Below are positions 8,894 through 17,508 of a stretch of DNA of 17,702 nucleotides, in pieces. A model generated the notes under the pieces. It saw only the letters and a program-made list of their open reading frames with translations, was not told where the DNA came from and ran no database searches. The stretch's first letter is position 1, and every line of letters starts with the position of its first letter. The translations under genes and the position numbers were made by a program. This DNA comes from Vulcanisaeta distributa JCM 11213 (GTDB taxonomy: Archaea > Thermoproteota > Thermoprotei > Thermoproteales > Thermocladiaceae), in assembly GCA_001316125.1 (NCBI GenBank), contig BBCS01000021.1, positions 1 to 17,702 on the forward strand, written 5' to 3'.

Positions 8894-10386
8894 GAGGATT
8901 TCAATAGAATATTGAAAGGCCGTGCCTAGCATCAATGTAGAAGTCGCATGAACCACCGGAGGATTTCAATAGAATATTGAAAGCTGCTCTGGACTTGGAA
9001 TAATTTGCCCCGGCGGTTCCACCAACATGGAGGATTTCAATAGAATATTGAAAGGATTATCTTAAATATGCCAGTGCCAAGTTGAATGATTTGTTGGTTT
9101 GAGGATTTCAATAGAATATTGAAAGTATGTATTTTATCACTGCCGGAACCACAACGTCGATTCGGGGCCTAAGTGAGGATTTCAATAGAATATTGAAAGA
9201 ATTTATACACATCCATAGCAGAGAAACACGAATTCGCAAGGTCACTTGAGGGAGGATTTCAATAGAATATTGAAAGGTTTAAAACTTATGCAATCGCTGT
9301 TCTCAGGATTTCATAAATCCTCCGAGGATTTCAATAGAATATTGAAAGGCAGTCACGGTTTTTTCCTTACGGACGTAATGAACGTTGTGAGGATTTCAAT
9401 AGAATATTGAAAGCATTTACATAATTTATGGTTTCATCGTAAATCTCATATGCGAGGATTTCAATAGAATATTGAAAGTATGATGTTTATTACCTCCGAC
9501 AGTTCATCTAGTCTATCCTCCATGAGGATTTCAATAGAATATTGAAAGTATGATGCGGAAACCCTCTCGTGGGTCGTCTTCTTCCTCCACATAGGAGGAT
9601 TTCAATAGAATATTGAAAGTGGCGGTTATCAACGTCGATGCTCGGCATAGGCAAGACAAGAGGATTTCAATAGAATATTGAAAGCAAATCGGGAATGTAT
9701 TTTACATAGATCCACTGAGTTTCCTATGAGGATTTCAATAGAATATTGAAAGACTGACCATGCGGGTTGTTTTGTCCTTAACACGTGTCTTGCGTGAGGA
9801 TTTCAATAGAATATTGAAAGTTATCCTGATCTTCTTGTTGACGAGTCTCTCGAAGTCGATGCCGAGGGTCTTGGGAGGATTTCAATAGAATATTGAAAGG
9901 TGGAGTTCAATGAGTGCATTCACGTAATCACTCACATGCATGGGAGGATTTCAATAGAATATTGAAAGCCTAGCGCTTCTCGCCCTCCTGCCTTCGAGGA
10001 CTAGTTCCAATGGAGGATTTCAATAGAATATTGAAAGGAGATAGTGTTTATCCGCCCCCCATGGGGGGGGCTCGGCGCTAGGTAGGAGGATTTCAATAGA
10101 ATATTGAAAGCAACAACTGCAGGGGGGGCAGGACCAACCCGGCGAAGCCGAAGCAGAGGATTTCAATAGAATATTGAAAGCCTCAGCAACGTCGATGATT
10201 GGCCTCACAACATCGGGACTTAGAGGATTTCAATAGAATATTGAAAGGAAAGAAGTCTCGCCGTGCCTTCATGCCCGATGAACGATTCAAAGAGGATTTC
10301 AATAGAATATTGAAAGGAGGATTCGATGGTGCCATTCTCTGGGTGTCTTCATGAGTGTTTTGAGGACTTTAATATAGGAATTGAGT
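8894..10386 (+). CRISPR. CRISPR array: 21 intact 25-bp repeats plus a degenerate last repeat
   Basis: Intact repeats begin at 8894, 8959, 9030, 9101, 9175, 9252, 9324, 9389, 9454, 9524, 9595, 9660, 9728, 9796, 9875, 9944, 10013, 10086, 10156, 10223 and 10292. Each is GAGGA + TTTCAATA + GAA + TATTGAAA + G, with no mismatch among the 21. Twenty spacers of 40-54 nt separate them. A 22nd, degenerate copy (GAGGACTTTAATATAGGAA...) begins at 10362 after a 45-nt spacer and marks the leader-distal end. The 3' end ATTGAAAG matches the 8-nt crRNA handle of crenarchaeal type I-A and III systems, so transcription is rightward. No cas1, cas2, cas4 or cas6 lies in the window. Short open frames across the array are fortuitous. 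Confidence 0.98.
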
Positions 10387-10527
10387 GGTTAATTTCATGT
10401 TTTGTATGCTGTGGTTGGCTTTTCTGATTTAGTGGAATGTTAGAGGAAGGAGTTGTTTGATGTGGAGCCCCCCCGTTATGTTCTATTATGATGTGGGTAT
10501 TGATAGGATAGCTAATGATTCTTTGTA
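10387..10527. other. Spacer DNA between the array and csx1
   Basis: T/G-rich sequence after the terminal repeat, containing a C7 tract near 10468. I see no gene or further repeat. It probably includes the terminators for the rightward array transcript and the leftward csx1 transcript, which converge here, but no distinct hairpin is evident. Confidence 0.4.
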
Positions 10528-11886
10528 TTATTGTAGGCATTTTAGTGCTTCATCATCTATTGCTATGCAGTAATCATCATCGCATTTCACAATCTTTGTG
10601 CAGTTCTTTAGTAATCCAGCATGAGCAATGAAGTTCCTCCTATCCTCCTCACTTTTGCATTTGCATTGACTGGGGGGGAAGCCCTCATGGTGCGTGAGTA
10701 GCATAATGTCTGAGTAGTAATTATTATAAACCCTTAAGCCAGGTTCGCAGCCTTAGAAATTGCATTGTACATGTCGTTTAATTCATCCTTAATTATGACT
10801 TTAGCAACTTCATTAAGTTTATCAATTAATCTATGATTCATTAAGTCCCCCCCGAGTTTTATCACACCCCCCCCTCTACCCACTGCTTGTCTGAACACGC
10901 TATCTCCACACAGCACCTCCTCAATAAGTCCTGAGTACACGTTGTATGGCTTTATATTGCCTTTGTGTTCGTACTTGACCTTCCTCTCTCCATGATTTAT
11001 CTCGGCGTTTACCTGGAGATTAACGTGACTTCCACGGCATGCGCCATTCTTGCTCAGTACCTTTGGTATTATTGCCAATGCTCCGTAAGACAGCGCCTTA
11101 ACGGCTTCATCAGTTACCTCCTGAGGTAGTACTAGTTGTCTCATATTTTCGTAAATTAACTTAACGATCCCAAAACTACCTGGAAGTGCATTGTACACCC
11201 TTATAGAAACCTCACTCGCGCCCTTTATCAGGGCTAGTGTGGCTATGTACCTGGTCATTTGGTACGTGAGTGTCGGCATGAAGTTTATACCGTGAGTAAC
11301 GTCTAGAAATAGATATAGGCGCGCATCATCCGTAATTAAGTCCTTAATATTATCCCAAAGTCCAACAAGCAACTCGCTGGCTATTAAATCTGGGCTACTC
11401 CCGGTAAGTTCATGGCTACTTGTTGGTTCACGGTCACTCTTACCCGTGAACTCCCAATCACCCAATCGACCCCCCCTAACTGATGTTACCACAACCCTTA
11501 CATTACGAGTATCACCCAGTAATTCCCTGACGATACACTCAATGTAACCTCTAACCAATTCGCGCCACTCCTTTAAGTTGCTTACCTTGTCCGTGTCTTG
11601 CGGAGCTAATTTGCTGCATTCATTATTAGCACATAGTGAGTATTTCCTGGCGCACTCGACAGCCTTTGGATTTTGCTGTCTTGCCGATGTGGTTATTACG
11701 CTATCGAGCACGTAGATTACGTAAATATCCGCATTATTCATACACGTTATTGAGGAATACGTATCTCTACACTCCTTCCTCTCTGAACCACATAAGTCCT
11801 TATCAGCGCACTCGTAGGAAACGGCTCTCCACTCCAGCGGGTTTCCCCACGTCGCTATGTAAACCCTCTTGATGTTACTCATCATT
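10528..11886 (-). CDS. csx1: Csx1-like CARF-HEPN ribonuclease (frame-broken before HEPN)
   Basis: Type III CRISPR effector of the DxTHG family: the CARF domain senses cyclic oligoadenylate and the HEPN domain cuts RNA. The N terminus reads MMSNIKRVYIATWGNPLEWR; near residue 200 LFLDVTHGINFMPTLTY is the DxTHG motif. The first frame ends at TAA 10734-10736. A shift in the 16 nt 10737-10752 opens LRVYNNYYSDIMLLTHHEG, then SEEDRRNFIAHAGLLKNC, and stops at 10528-10530. RNFIAH is the HEPN catalytic Rx4H motif, encoded at 10621-10638. Joined length is about 452 residues. No slippery heptamer is present. ATG 11886 is chosen, four bases after the upstream stop, so it is in an operon with the APE2256 gene. 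The N-terminal third has many cysteines. As written, the protein would lack its nuclease site. Confidence 0.9.
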
Positions 11887-11889
11887 AAG

Positions 11890-12769
11890 TCACCCAATAA
11901 ACCCAACCAACCTCCTGAACCACTCCCTAACCTCTACCTCACCATCCCTAATGTCTATCACGCCACCCTCCCTAAGGTCCTCAGGGTCTAAGCCGGCTGA
12001 CCTAAGCTCGTCAATTGTTGGTCTCCCACTCAGTGCCTTTACGTACCTGCTGTCCAGGGTTATTGGCAGTATTGGTAGTTCCACGACCTCCCTAAACGTC
12101 TCGTAGGCATAGACCACCCTCCAAGCCCCAGCGAGTATGGCAACAACCGTTAGGTACGCTGACTCGGGCTTGAAACCACCCGTTGGGTTCACAACGACCT
12201 TATAACCATCTCTCCTCAACCTCACTATGTTGCTCACGAACTTATCCATCAAGTCCGTAAGCCCCCCCTCCCTAAACCACTCAACGCCCCCCCTACCGAA
12301 GCCCTTTAGGACAATTGGCTCATCAATGATTAGTGCGGAATCCGCAGGTATGCCTATCAAGCCCTTGAAGTCTTCCTGAAACCTCCTTAAGTACTCCGTT
12401 ATGGCCCTTGCGCAGAACCTGGAGGTCCCCGTGTCCGTTGGGTAGAACTGAAGTCTTAACTCGCTGATAACGTGTCTTGCGGGTAACGACTTGATAAAGG
12501 CAATTATGGAATTAAGCTCTGCACTGAAGCCGGCCGGGTCCTTGCTTAATGCCTTAACCGCGTCCTCGAGGACCTCACCACCCTTGGCAGACCACTCCTC
12601 GAACGACCTCTGCAGCTCATCATCAACGGGTAACCTACTGGGTGGTTTAGCCCTATTTCCGAAGACCTCCCTAGACCTCTGGCTCAGGGTTAGTTTGTCG
12701 ATGTTTCTCTCGAGGTTTCCAAGGAGGCTTGTGCCCACGGTGGATAATACCGCGATTCTAAGGGGGCAT
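11890..12769 (-). CDS. APE2256-family CARF protein (possible ring nuclease)
   Basis: CARF protein of the APE2256/TIGR02619 family; some relatives, such as Sso2081, degrade cyclic tetra-adenylate and switch off type III effectors. About 292 residues. The first strand reads RIAVLSTVGTSLLGN, matching the family's N-terminal GTSLL, and requires a start at ATG 12769 with four rather than five bases in the G5 tract 12762-12766; as written, the frame opens only at GTG 12738. Then FYPTDTGTSRFCARAITEYL, and VVVNPTGGFKPESAYLTVVA, the conserved NxTGGxK motif. The C-terminal part is winged-helix-like (RPTIDELRSAGLDPEDL). A TATA-like CTTAAAAC lies about 30 nt upstream. It precedes csx1 in the same operon, fitting a pairing of an effector with its off-switch; the activity is inference from family. 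Confidence 0.85.
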
Positions 12770-12828
12770 ACTATGAGTATGCACTGCCCTCTCGTTTTAA
12801 GTATTTGGGATGCCGAGCCTTGAGGAGG

Positions 12829-13471
12829 CTATGCCGGATTTATTGGTTGGTTCAGTATTTTCGTGAATGCGTATAGCTGGATTATTTCGTGATACAGCTC
12901 TGGGCTAATTGGCTCTGGTACTTTGAGTCTGTCCCTGGTTATTAATTCGGAATCCAGTCCATACCTCTGCCATAGCTCGTGTGCCCCTATCCATGGTCAA
13001 TATCCTCTTGCCGCTTAACGCCACCCTATCGGTGGTTGGTAACACCACATCGCACTCGTAAGGTGCCGTTGGCACGTACGCGGCATTCAGCCTCAAATGT
13101 TCGAAGGCAAGCTCCACGGCCTTTACAAGTATAGACTCACAACCATGCTTCTTCTCAGCCGCTGCGTAGAGTACCTCCACCTGGGCGCAATATAGTATTT
13201 CCACCTTAACCGGCAGGTTGTGTATGCCGTGATATATCATGTTTGTGTCGATCACGTAGTCTCCATCCTCAAGATTAATAATCCTAAAACCAAAGAAGTT
13301 TATCATCTGATCTACATATTTAGCATCCTCATTACTTATGCAGTTAAATATGGCTTCAATGAGTCTCCTCACCCCCCCATCTATGTCCACAGCTTTATCA
13401 CTACCTATGCTACGATTATAGGTTGGGTTAGTCCTTAACCTAATGCTTTCAATTGGGATATTATCAACCAA
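12829..13471 (-). CDS. PIN-like nuclease beside type III genes (frame-broken)
   Basis: Probable PIN-domain ribonuclease, about 214 residues. An N-terminal region of roughly 70 residues, with no recognised fold, precedes DYVIDTNMIYHGIHN, whose Asp in IDTN fits the first PIN acidic residue. A helix with CAQVEVLYAAAEKK offers a glutamate. CDVVLPTTDRVALSGKRILTMDR supplies the later aspartates and the usual strand before the active site. The frame breaks at C4 12984-12987; one base fewer (or two more) gives AHELWQRYGLDSELITRDR and a tail ending INQPINPA-like (NQPINPA) before TAG at 12829-12831. The start TTG 13471 is tentative. It has its own promoter region (TTTTAAGG near 13505). No antitoxin gene is adjacent, which argues against a VapC toxin pair. 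Confidence 0.65.
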
Positions 13472-13569
13472 TAACCTTAGTTCACCTCTACTTAGTTACA
13501 ACCTTAAAACTATTGGGCTTCACATTACTATCCACGTATACGCGCTGTGTTGGGCATGGTATTGCTGGC
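13472..13569. promoter_or_regulatory. Divergent promoter region of the PIN gene
   Basis: The minus strand carries TTTTAAGGTTG near 13499-13509, about 34 nt before the TTG start of the PIN-like gene. On the plus strand a weak CGTATACG near 13533-13540 could serve the small downstream reading frame. Neither has been separated from chance AT-rich matches. Confidence 0.35.
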
Positions 13570-13716
13570 GTGTTAACCGTTAGGGCTGGTCGCATTAAGG
13601 GGGGGTGTGGTGAGGGTGTTAACGCTAAAGAGGTTGGTGGTGAGCTCGTGTGTGATAATTTCTTCAGGTGTAGGCCTATTGATGGTTTAGGGTGTTGGCT
13701 TTATTACTATAGGTAA
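13570..13716 (+). CDS. Possible 48-residue cysteine-containing protein
   Basis: Tentative. From GTG 13570 the frame reads LTVRAGRIKGG, then CGEGVNAKEVGGELVCDNFF and RCRPIDGLGCWLYYYR before TAA. Four cysteines in about 34 residues could bind zinc or form disulphides. Codon choice (GGT, GTT, GAG, AGG) resembles the nurA gene just downstream. A C/G 7-mer near 13599-13605 lies inside and remains in frame. A competing frame with hydrophobic content is interrupted by a stop. No family is recognised; a degraded fragment is possible. Confidence 0.35.
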   Translation: MLTVRAGRIKGGCGEGVNAKEVGGELVCDNFFRCRPIDGLGCWLYYYR

Positions 13717-13753
13717 TGGTGAGGTGTGGTTGGTCGAGGGCCTGCTTTGATTA

Positions 13754-13763
13754 GGTATAAATA
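13754..13763 (+). promoter_or_regulatory. TATA box of the nurA-herA operon
   Basis: GTATAAATAA lies about 37 nt upstream of ATG 13796. The transcript should start near 13785 and carry a leader of roughly ten nucleotides. Confidence 0.55.
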
Positions 13764-13795
13764 ATACCTGAGAAATTAGTTTACTAATTGAGTTG

Positions 13796-14870
13796 ATGAG
13801 GGAGGTCTTTGAGTTGGTAAGGCTTATGGAGGAGGTTGGTGGTAAGGTTGGTGATTACGTTAGTCCTGACGTTGTTGATCTTGGTGAGGGTTATGACGTT
13901 GTTAGGGTTTTCTGCGATAATGTTGATTTTGTGGTCATTGATAAGGGCGGTGTTGAGCTTGGAGATAGGTTGATTGGTGTTGATTCCCATACGTCCGTGC
14001 TTAAGTTCACGGCATTCGACGTGCACGTGGTCACGGGCGCACTCATAGGCCCGGACGTTTACCTAGTACCTGGAGTTCAGGGGGGGGTTAGGTGGTTGGG
14101 GGGGCTTAAGTTTAGGTTTAGGCTTGGCGATGTGAATGTCCTTGATAGGTATTCGGGCATTATCTACGTTAAGTCTGGGTACCTGGGTAGGTACTTCGAT
14201 GGTTCATACAACGATGAGGCGATTAGGGACGAGGTGAGCTCCACGTTGAGTCTAGTCTCATTAACGTCGCCAGGGGGGGTTGAACGGCTTCGTCCTAATC
14301 GATGGGCCATATTCCCAACACCAAGTATACTCGGTATGGAGGGCAACCAATACTCAAGTCTCTACTGGGGGGGCTTGGTTAGGGATAGGGTTGAGGCTTT
14401 GAGGGGGCTTGAGGGCTGTGGGCGTAGTTAAGAGACTCAGCCAGAGCCACTACCTGGCCAAGTGCCTCGGGGGGGAGGTCTACGTCGATGACTACACGCT
14501 CACCATCAATAAACTAGCGCCGTTGCTGAGTAGTGGTGTTACTGCGGCCATTGGGCCCGTGAGGATTGAGGTTGGGGGGGATTACGGTAAGTACTGTTGG
14601 TACGTAGCCTCAAGGCTTGGTCGTAGGATTGACGTTGTTAGGGTTGAGGGGGGGTTGAGTGAGGAGGTTGCTGGGGGGGTTGGTAGGGACTACGTGGCGT
14701 TGACAATGACGGTTAGTGGGACGGCGATGCCCATACACATAGCTGATAGGGTGGCGAGGAGGTTGAACGCCAGTGCCGTGAATCTAATATCATCCATAAC
14801 CCCCCCACTGGTATAACCTACGAGGGGGCTTGAGGCGCTCAGGGAGGCATTAGGTGAGTTGGGTGGTTGA
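13796..14870 (+). CDS. nurA: NurA 5'-3' nuclease (frame-broken)
   Basis: NurA nuclease domain protein, about 357 residues, the partner of the HerA translocase in archaeal DNA end resection. From ATG 13796 the N-terminal region leads to RLIGVDSHTSVLKFTAFDVH, whose Asp fits the family's first metal ligand (usually DGS). The second part begins RAVGVVKRLSQSHYLAK, typical of the NurA core, and includes MPIHIADRVARRLNAS. Frame breaks lie at G5 14403-14407 (four restore the frame), C7 14800-14806 (five restore it) and G5 14824-14828 (four restore it). The corrected frame ends at TGA 14868-14870, overlapping the herA start. Family identity is inferred from the DSH motif, the VVKR segment, length and herA linkage; overall similarity is low. 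No mre11 or rad50 lies beside it. Confidence 0.72.
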
Positions 14871-16620
14871 TGTGTCGGGTGCGTCATCCATTGATTGTAG
14901 GAGTGTCCTCGGTTACATAACCAGGCAGATGCCTAGTTCGGTAACGGCGGAGTCGGCAATCACTTACATGATCACTGAGTGCCAGGCGGAGTTCCCAGTG
15001 GGTAAGTACCTGGTGATTGAGGGTGGTGGGGGGGTTAAGTACCTGGCGAGGATCTCGGAGTCAAAGATAGAGGACATATACTCCGTCGCCAAGACCCCCC
15101 CCGTGCTCTCCCTGGAGCAGGAGTTGAGCATGGACATTAGGTACGTGCCTAGGTTAATAGCCCTCGAATTAGTGGCTGAGTGCAGAGGCGACACCTGCGG
15201 CGCGCCTGTGACTCCGCCACCAATACACGCCATAGTCAGGGAGCCAAACCCCCAGGAGGTCTCGAAGATGCTGTCACTACCGACTGAGGCGTCGTGATGG
15301 GGTCCCTCGCGCTGCCATCAGGCGTAGTGATACCTAGTAACGAGGTCCTAATAACGAGGGATGCCCTCAAACACCACATGCTCGTTGTCGGAACCACGGG
15401 CAGCGGCAAGACGACACTACTGAAGAACCTGGCCCTCGAACTCACCGCTAAGTATCCAAAGACCACGGTGATAGCCGTAGACGCCGTCGGCCACTACCAC
15501 CACCTAGCCCTCAACAAAGTGAGGACCAGCGCCCTAATACCCGTGACCCACGGTTACGTGAGGAGAGCCATTAAGAGGGCGAGGGATGGGCGCGACGCAG
15601 TTAAGAGGCTCGCCAGGGCCTTGGCGAGGGACTACATAAACGGGGGGGTCTTTAGGTCAATGGGTATTGAGGTTGGGAAGGTTAGGATTAAGGCAGTAAT
15701 GGCTAGGTCGGGCAGTAGGTATAGGCTCGTGAGGGTGGTGTTAGGTGTTGGCGGTGGTGTTGAGTTGATACCCTGGTCCCTTAGGACTAGGGACCTATTA
15801 ATGAGTATTAATGAGTTGACGGGACTACTCACGGAACAGGCCAGGATGTTCTACGGTAGGGTAGTTAGGGAGGTTGGGAGAAGCATCCCTAAGTCGGCAT
15901 TGACCTTTGGTGGGATTTACAACTACCTAACAAGCCCGAGTAGTGTTAGGTCAGGTAGTAGGCAACTGCTTAATTATGAGGTCATTGCCAATAACCTTGG
16001 GATCCACGAGAGCACCATGGAGAACATAGTCAGGGCGCTACTCGCCATAATAGAGACTAGGCTCTTCGACATTGAGGCCCCGGTTGGCAGTGACTACGTG
16101 GTTAGTGGGGGGGAGCCAAGTTATGAGCAGGTTTTCAAGCCTGGCTACGTGGTCCTCGACCTAAGGACAACCTCAGCCCTTAGGCAGAGGATAATGGTCT
16201 ACAGGGTCCTTGACAGGTTGTTCAGGTTCATGGGTAAGGAACACCTACGTGATAGGGATAGGTTGGCTGTGGTGCTTGTTGATGAGGCGCACCTGTTCTT
16301 CCCACAGACGAGCTGATGAGGAGAGGAGACTCCTGGAGAGGCACATAACGAGGATAACGAGGCTGGGTAGGAGTAGGGGAATTGCCGTGGTCTTCGCAAC
16401 CCACATGCCCGACGACTTAAACGACGCAATAATACAACTAACGAATACCAAGGTCATCCTCAGGAGCGATGAGAAGGTACTGGAGAGACTCGGCGTACCG
16501 ACCAGGGAGAGTAGGTTCCTATCCATAGCACCGACGGGCTTGGCGTACGTTAAGGGCTTCGCCTATAAATACCCAGTGTACATAGCCTTCAAGCCCCCCC
16601 AGGCGTACCATGTCGGGTGA
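14863..16620 (+). CDS. herA: HerA bipolar DNA translocase (frame-broken)
   Basis: Hexameric FtsK/HerA ATPase that works with NurA to resect DNA ends. The first 145 residues (from GTG 14863, or GTG 14854) form the HAS-barrel: GKYLVIEGGGGVKYLARISES, then DIRYVPRLIALELVAEC and PPPIHAIVREPNP. They stop at TGA 15295-15297, where an ATG overlaps (TGATG). The ATPase follows: LKHHMLVVGTTGSGKTTLLK (Walker A), AVVLVDEAHLFFP (Walker B), a break near 16305-16310, then ERHITRITRLGRSRGIAVVFATHMPDDLND and LRSDEKVLERLGVPTRE. Joined length is about 585 residues, normal for HerA. The first junction could be a real gene split by stop-start coupling; the second cuts the ATPase after Walker B and must be joined to work. 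The stop lies 3 bases from the end of the convergent CARF gene. Confidence 0.85.
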
Positions 16621-16623
16621 GTC

Positions 16624-17378
16624 TCAGGAATTCCCTAAACCAGGCGCCAACTCCACGGTACTACCCCCCCTCCTAACCAGGAAGCCCGACCTAACCAGGT
16701 CATTCAGCAAATCCCCCCCAGGTAACCTATCCAAGGCTCCGTTTAATACCCTATTAACCAACTCATCATCAACCCTGAGGGGCATCCTCGGCAGTATTAT
16801 TAACCTGCCGTCAATGGTTACGTAGATGGGCTTCGCACCGAGGAGCCAAGCCACCATGGATGCCATGACACTCTCCAACTTAGTACCGCCGGCAATACTC
16901 ACGTAGGCATCAAAACCCCCCCTGGAAATATAATTAACCAGGTCCGAACCAAGGGCCCTGACCAGATTACCCAAGCCAGCACTGAAGTCCCCAGTACCGA
17001 AGAATTGAACCTGGTGTAGCCATCAACCTCAACACCCAACTCACGCGACCTAGACGCAAGGCACTTAACGAGGGCCACGGCGCATAGTTGGGAACTCGCG
17101 GTATCTGTGGCGTAGAGCTTAACCTTAACAACGTCACCAAGCATCTCCCTAAGCAGGGCTATGGAGGAGCCCTCGGCGCAGCATTTAACCAAGTCCCTGC
17201 ACGCAAAGCCACTCAACCTATTGATGAAGCCCTCATCATAGAGGTACCTGGAGAGGCTAGAATCAGCCTCACGATCACCACCCAACGTCCTCCTAACCAA
17301 ATCATCATCAACAACACGGGAGTTTAACGCATTCTCAAGCAGGGACAAGCTAACAATAACGCCGAGGAAGGCAGGCAT
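16624..17378 (-). CDS. Second APE2256-like CARF protein (frame-broken)
   Basis: Divergent paralogue of the CARF protein at 11890-12769, about 250 residues. From ATG 17378 it reads MPAFLGVIVSLSLLENALNSR, where SLSLLEN parallels the family's GTSLLxN. VKVKLYATDTASSQLCAVALVK parallels FYPTDTGTSRFCARAI. After a break near 17005-17015 come QFFGTGDFSAGLGNLVRALG and DAYVSIAGGTKLESVMASMV, the NxTGGxKxES motif with Ile-Ala replacing Asn-Pro-Thr. The C-terminal part is a short winged-helix-like segment. Loss of the Asn could affect ligand binding or ring-nuclease activity, which is inference. A TATA element lies 25 nt upstream, so it has its own leaderless promoter. It is placed between herA and the Cmr6-type gene. 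Confidence 0.78.
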
Positions 17379-17397
17379 AGGCAACAGTGGCGGAGGC

Positions 17398-17408
17398 TAA
17401 TATAAACC
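17398..17408 (-). promoter_or_regulatory. TATA box of the second CARF gene
   Basis: The minus strand reads TTTATATTAG, about 25 nt before ATG 17378. It fixes the start at that ATG over an in-frame TTG six bases upstream. Confidence 0.5.
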
Positions 17409-17508
17409 AAACCACTAAGGGCGGGCTATTCAAAGGATAGGTAAGAGGCTTAATGAAAATACACCCTGATGATTAAGCATAAAACCTAATGTTTAAATTC
17501 ATGCTTCA
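17409..17508. other. Intergenic region between cmr6 and the CARF gene
   Basis: About 100 AT-rich bases after the RAMP stop codon and before the CARF promoter. It contains TTTAAA-like stretches but no gene. It probably holds the terminator of the upstream operon. Confidence 0.4.

Noticed and set aside
10020..10208. Open frames crossing the CRISPR array
   Set aside because: They run through perfect repeats and unrelated spacers; the array accounts for the sequence.
8894..10386. Self-targeting spacers
   Set aside because: By eye no spacer matches another part of the window; a full-genome search was not possible.
10737..10752. Programmed frameshift in csx1
   Set aside because: No slippery heptamer or following hairpin is visible, and similar breaks occur in many unrelated genes.
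12829..13471. VapC toxin of a toxin-antitoxin pair
   Set aside because: No small antitoxin gene precedes or follows it, and the protein is longer than typical VapC.
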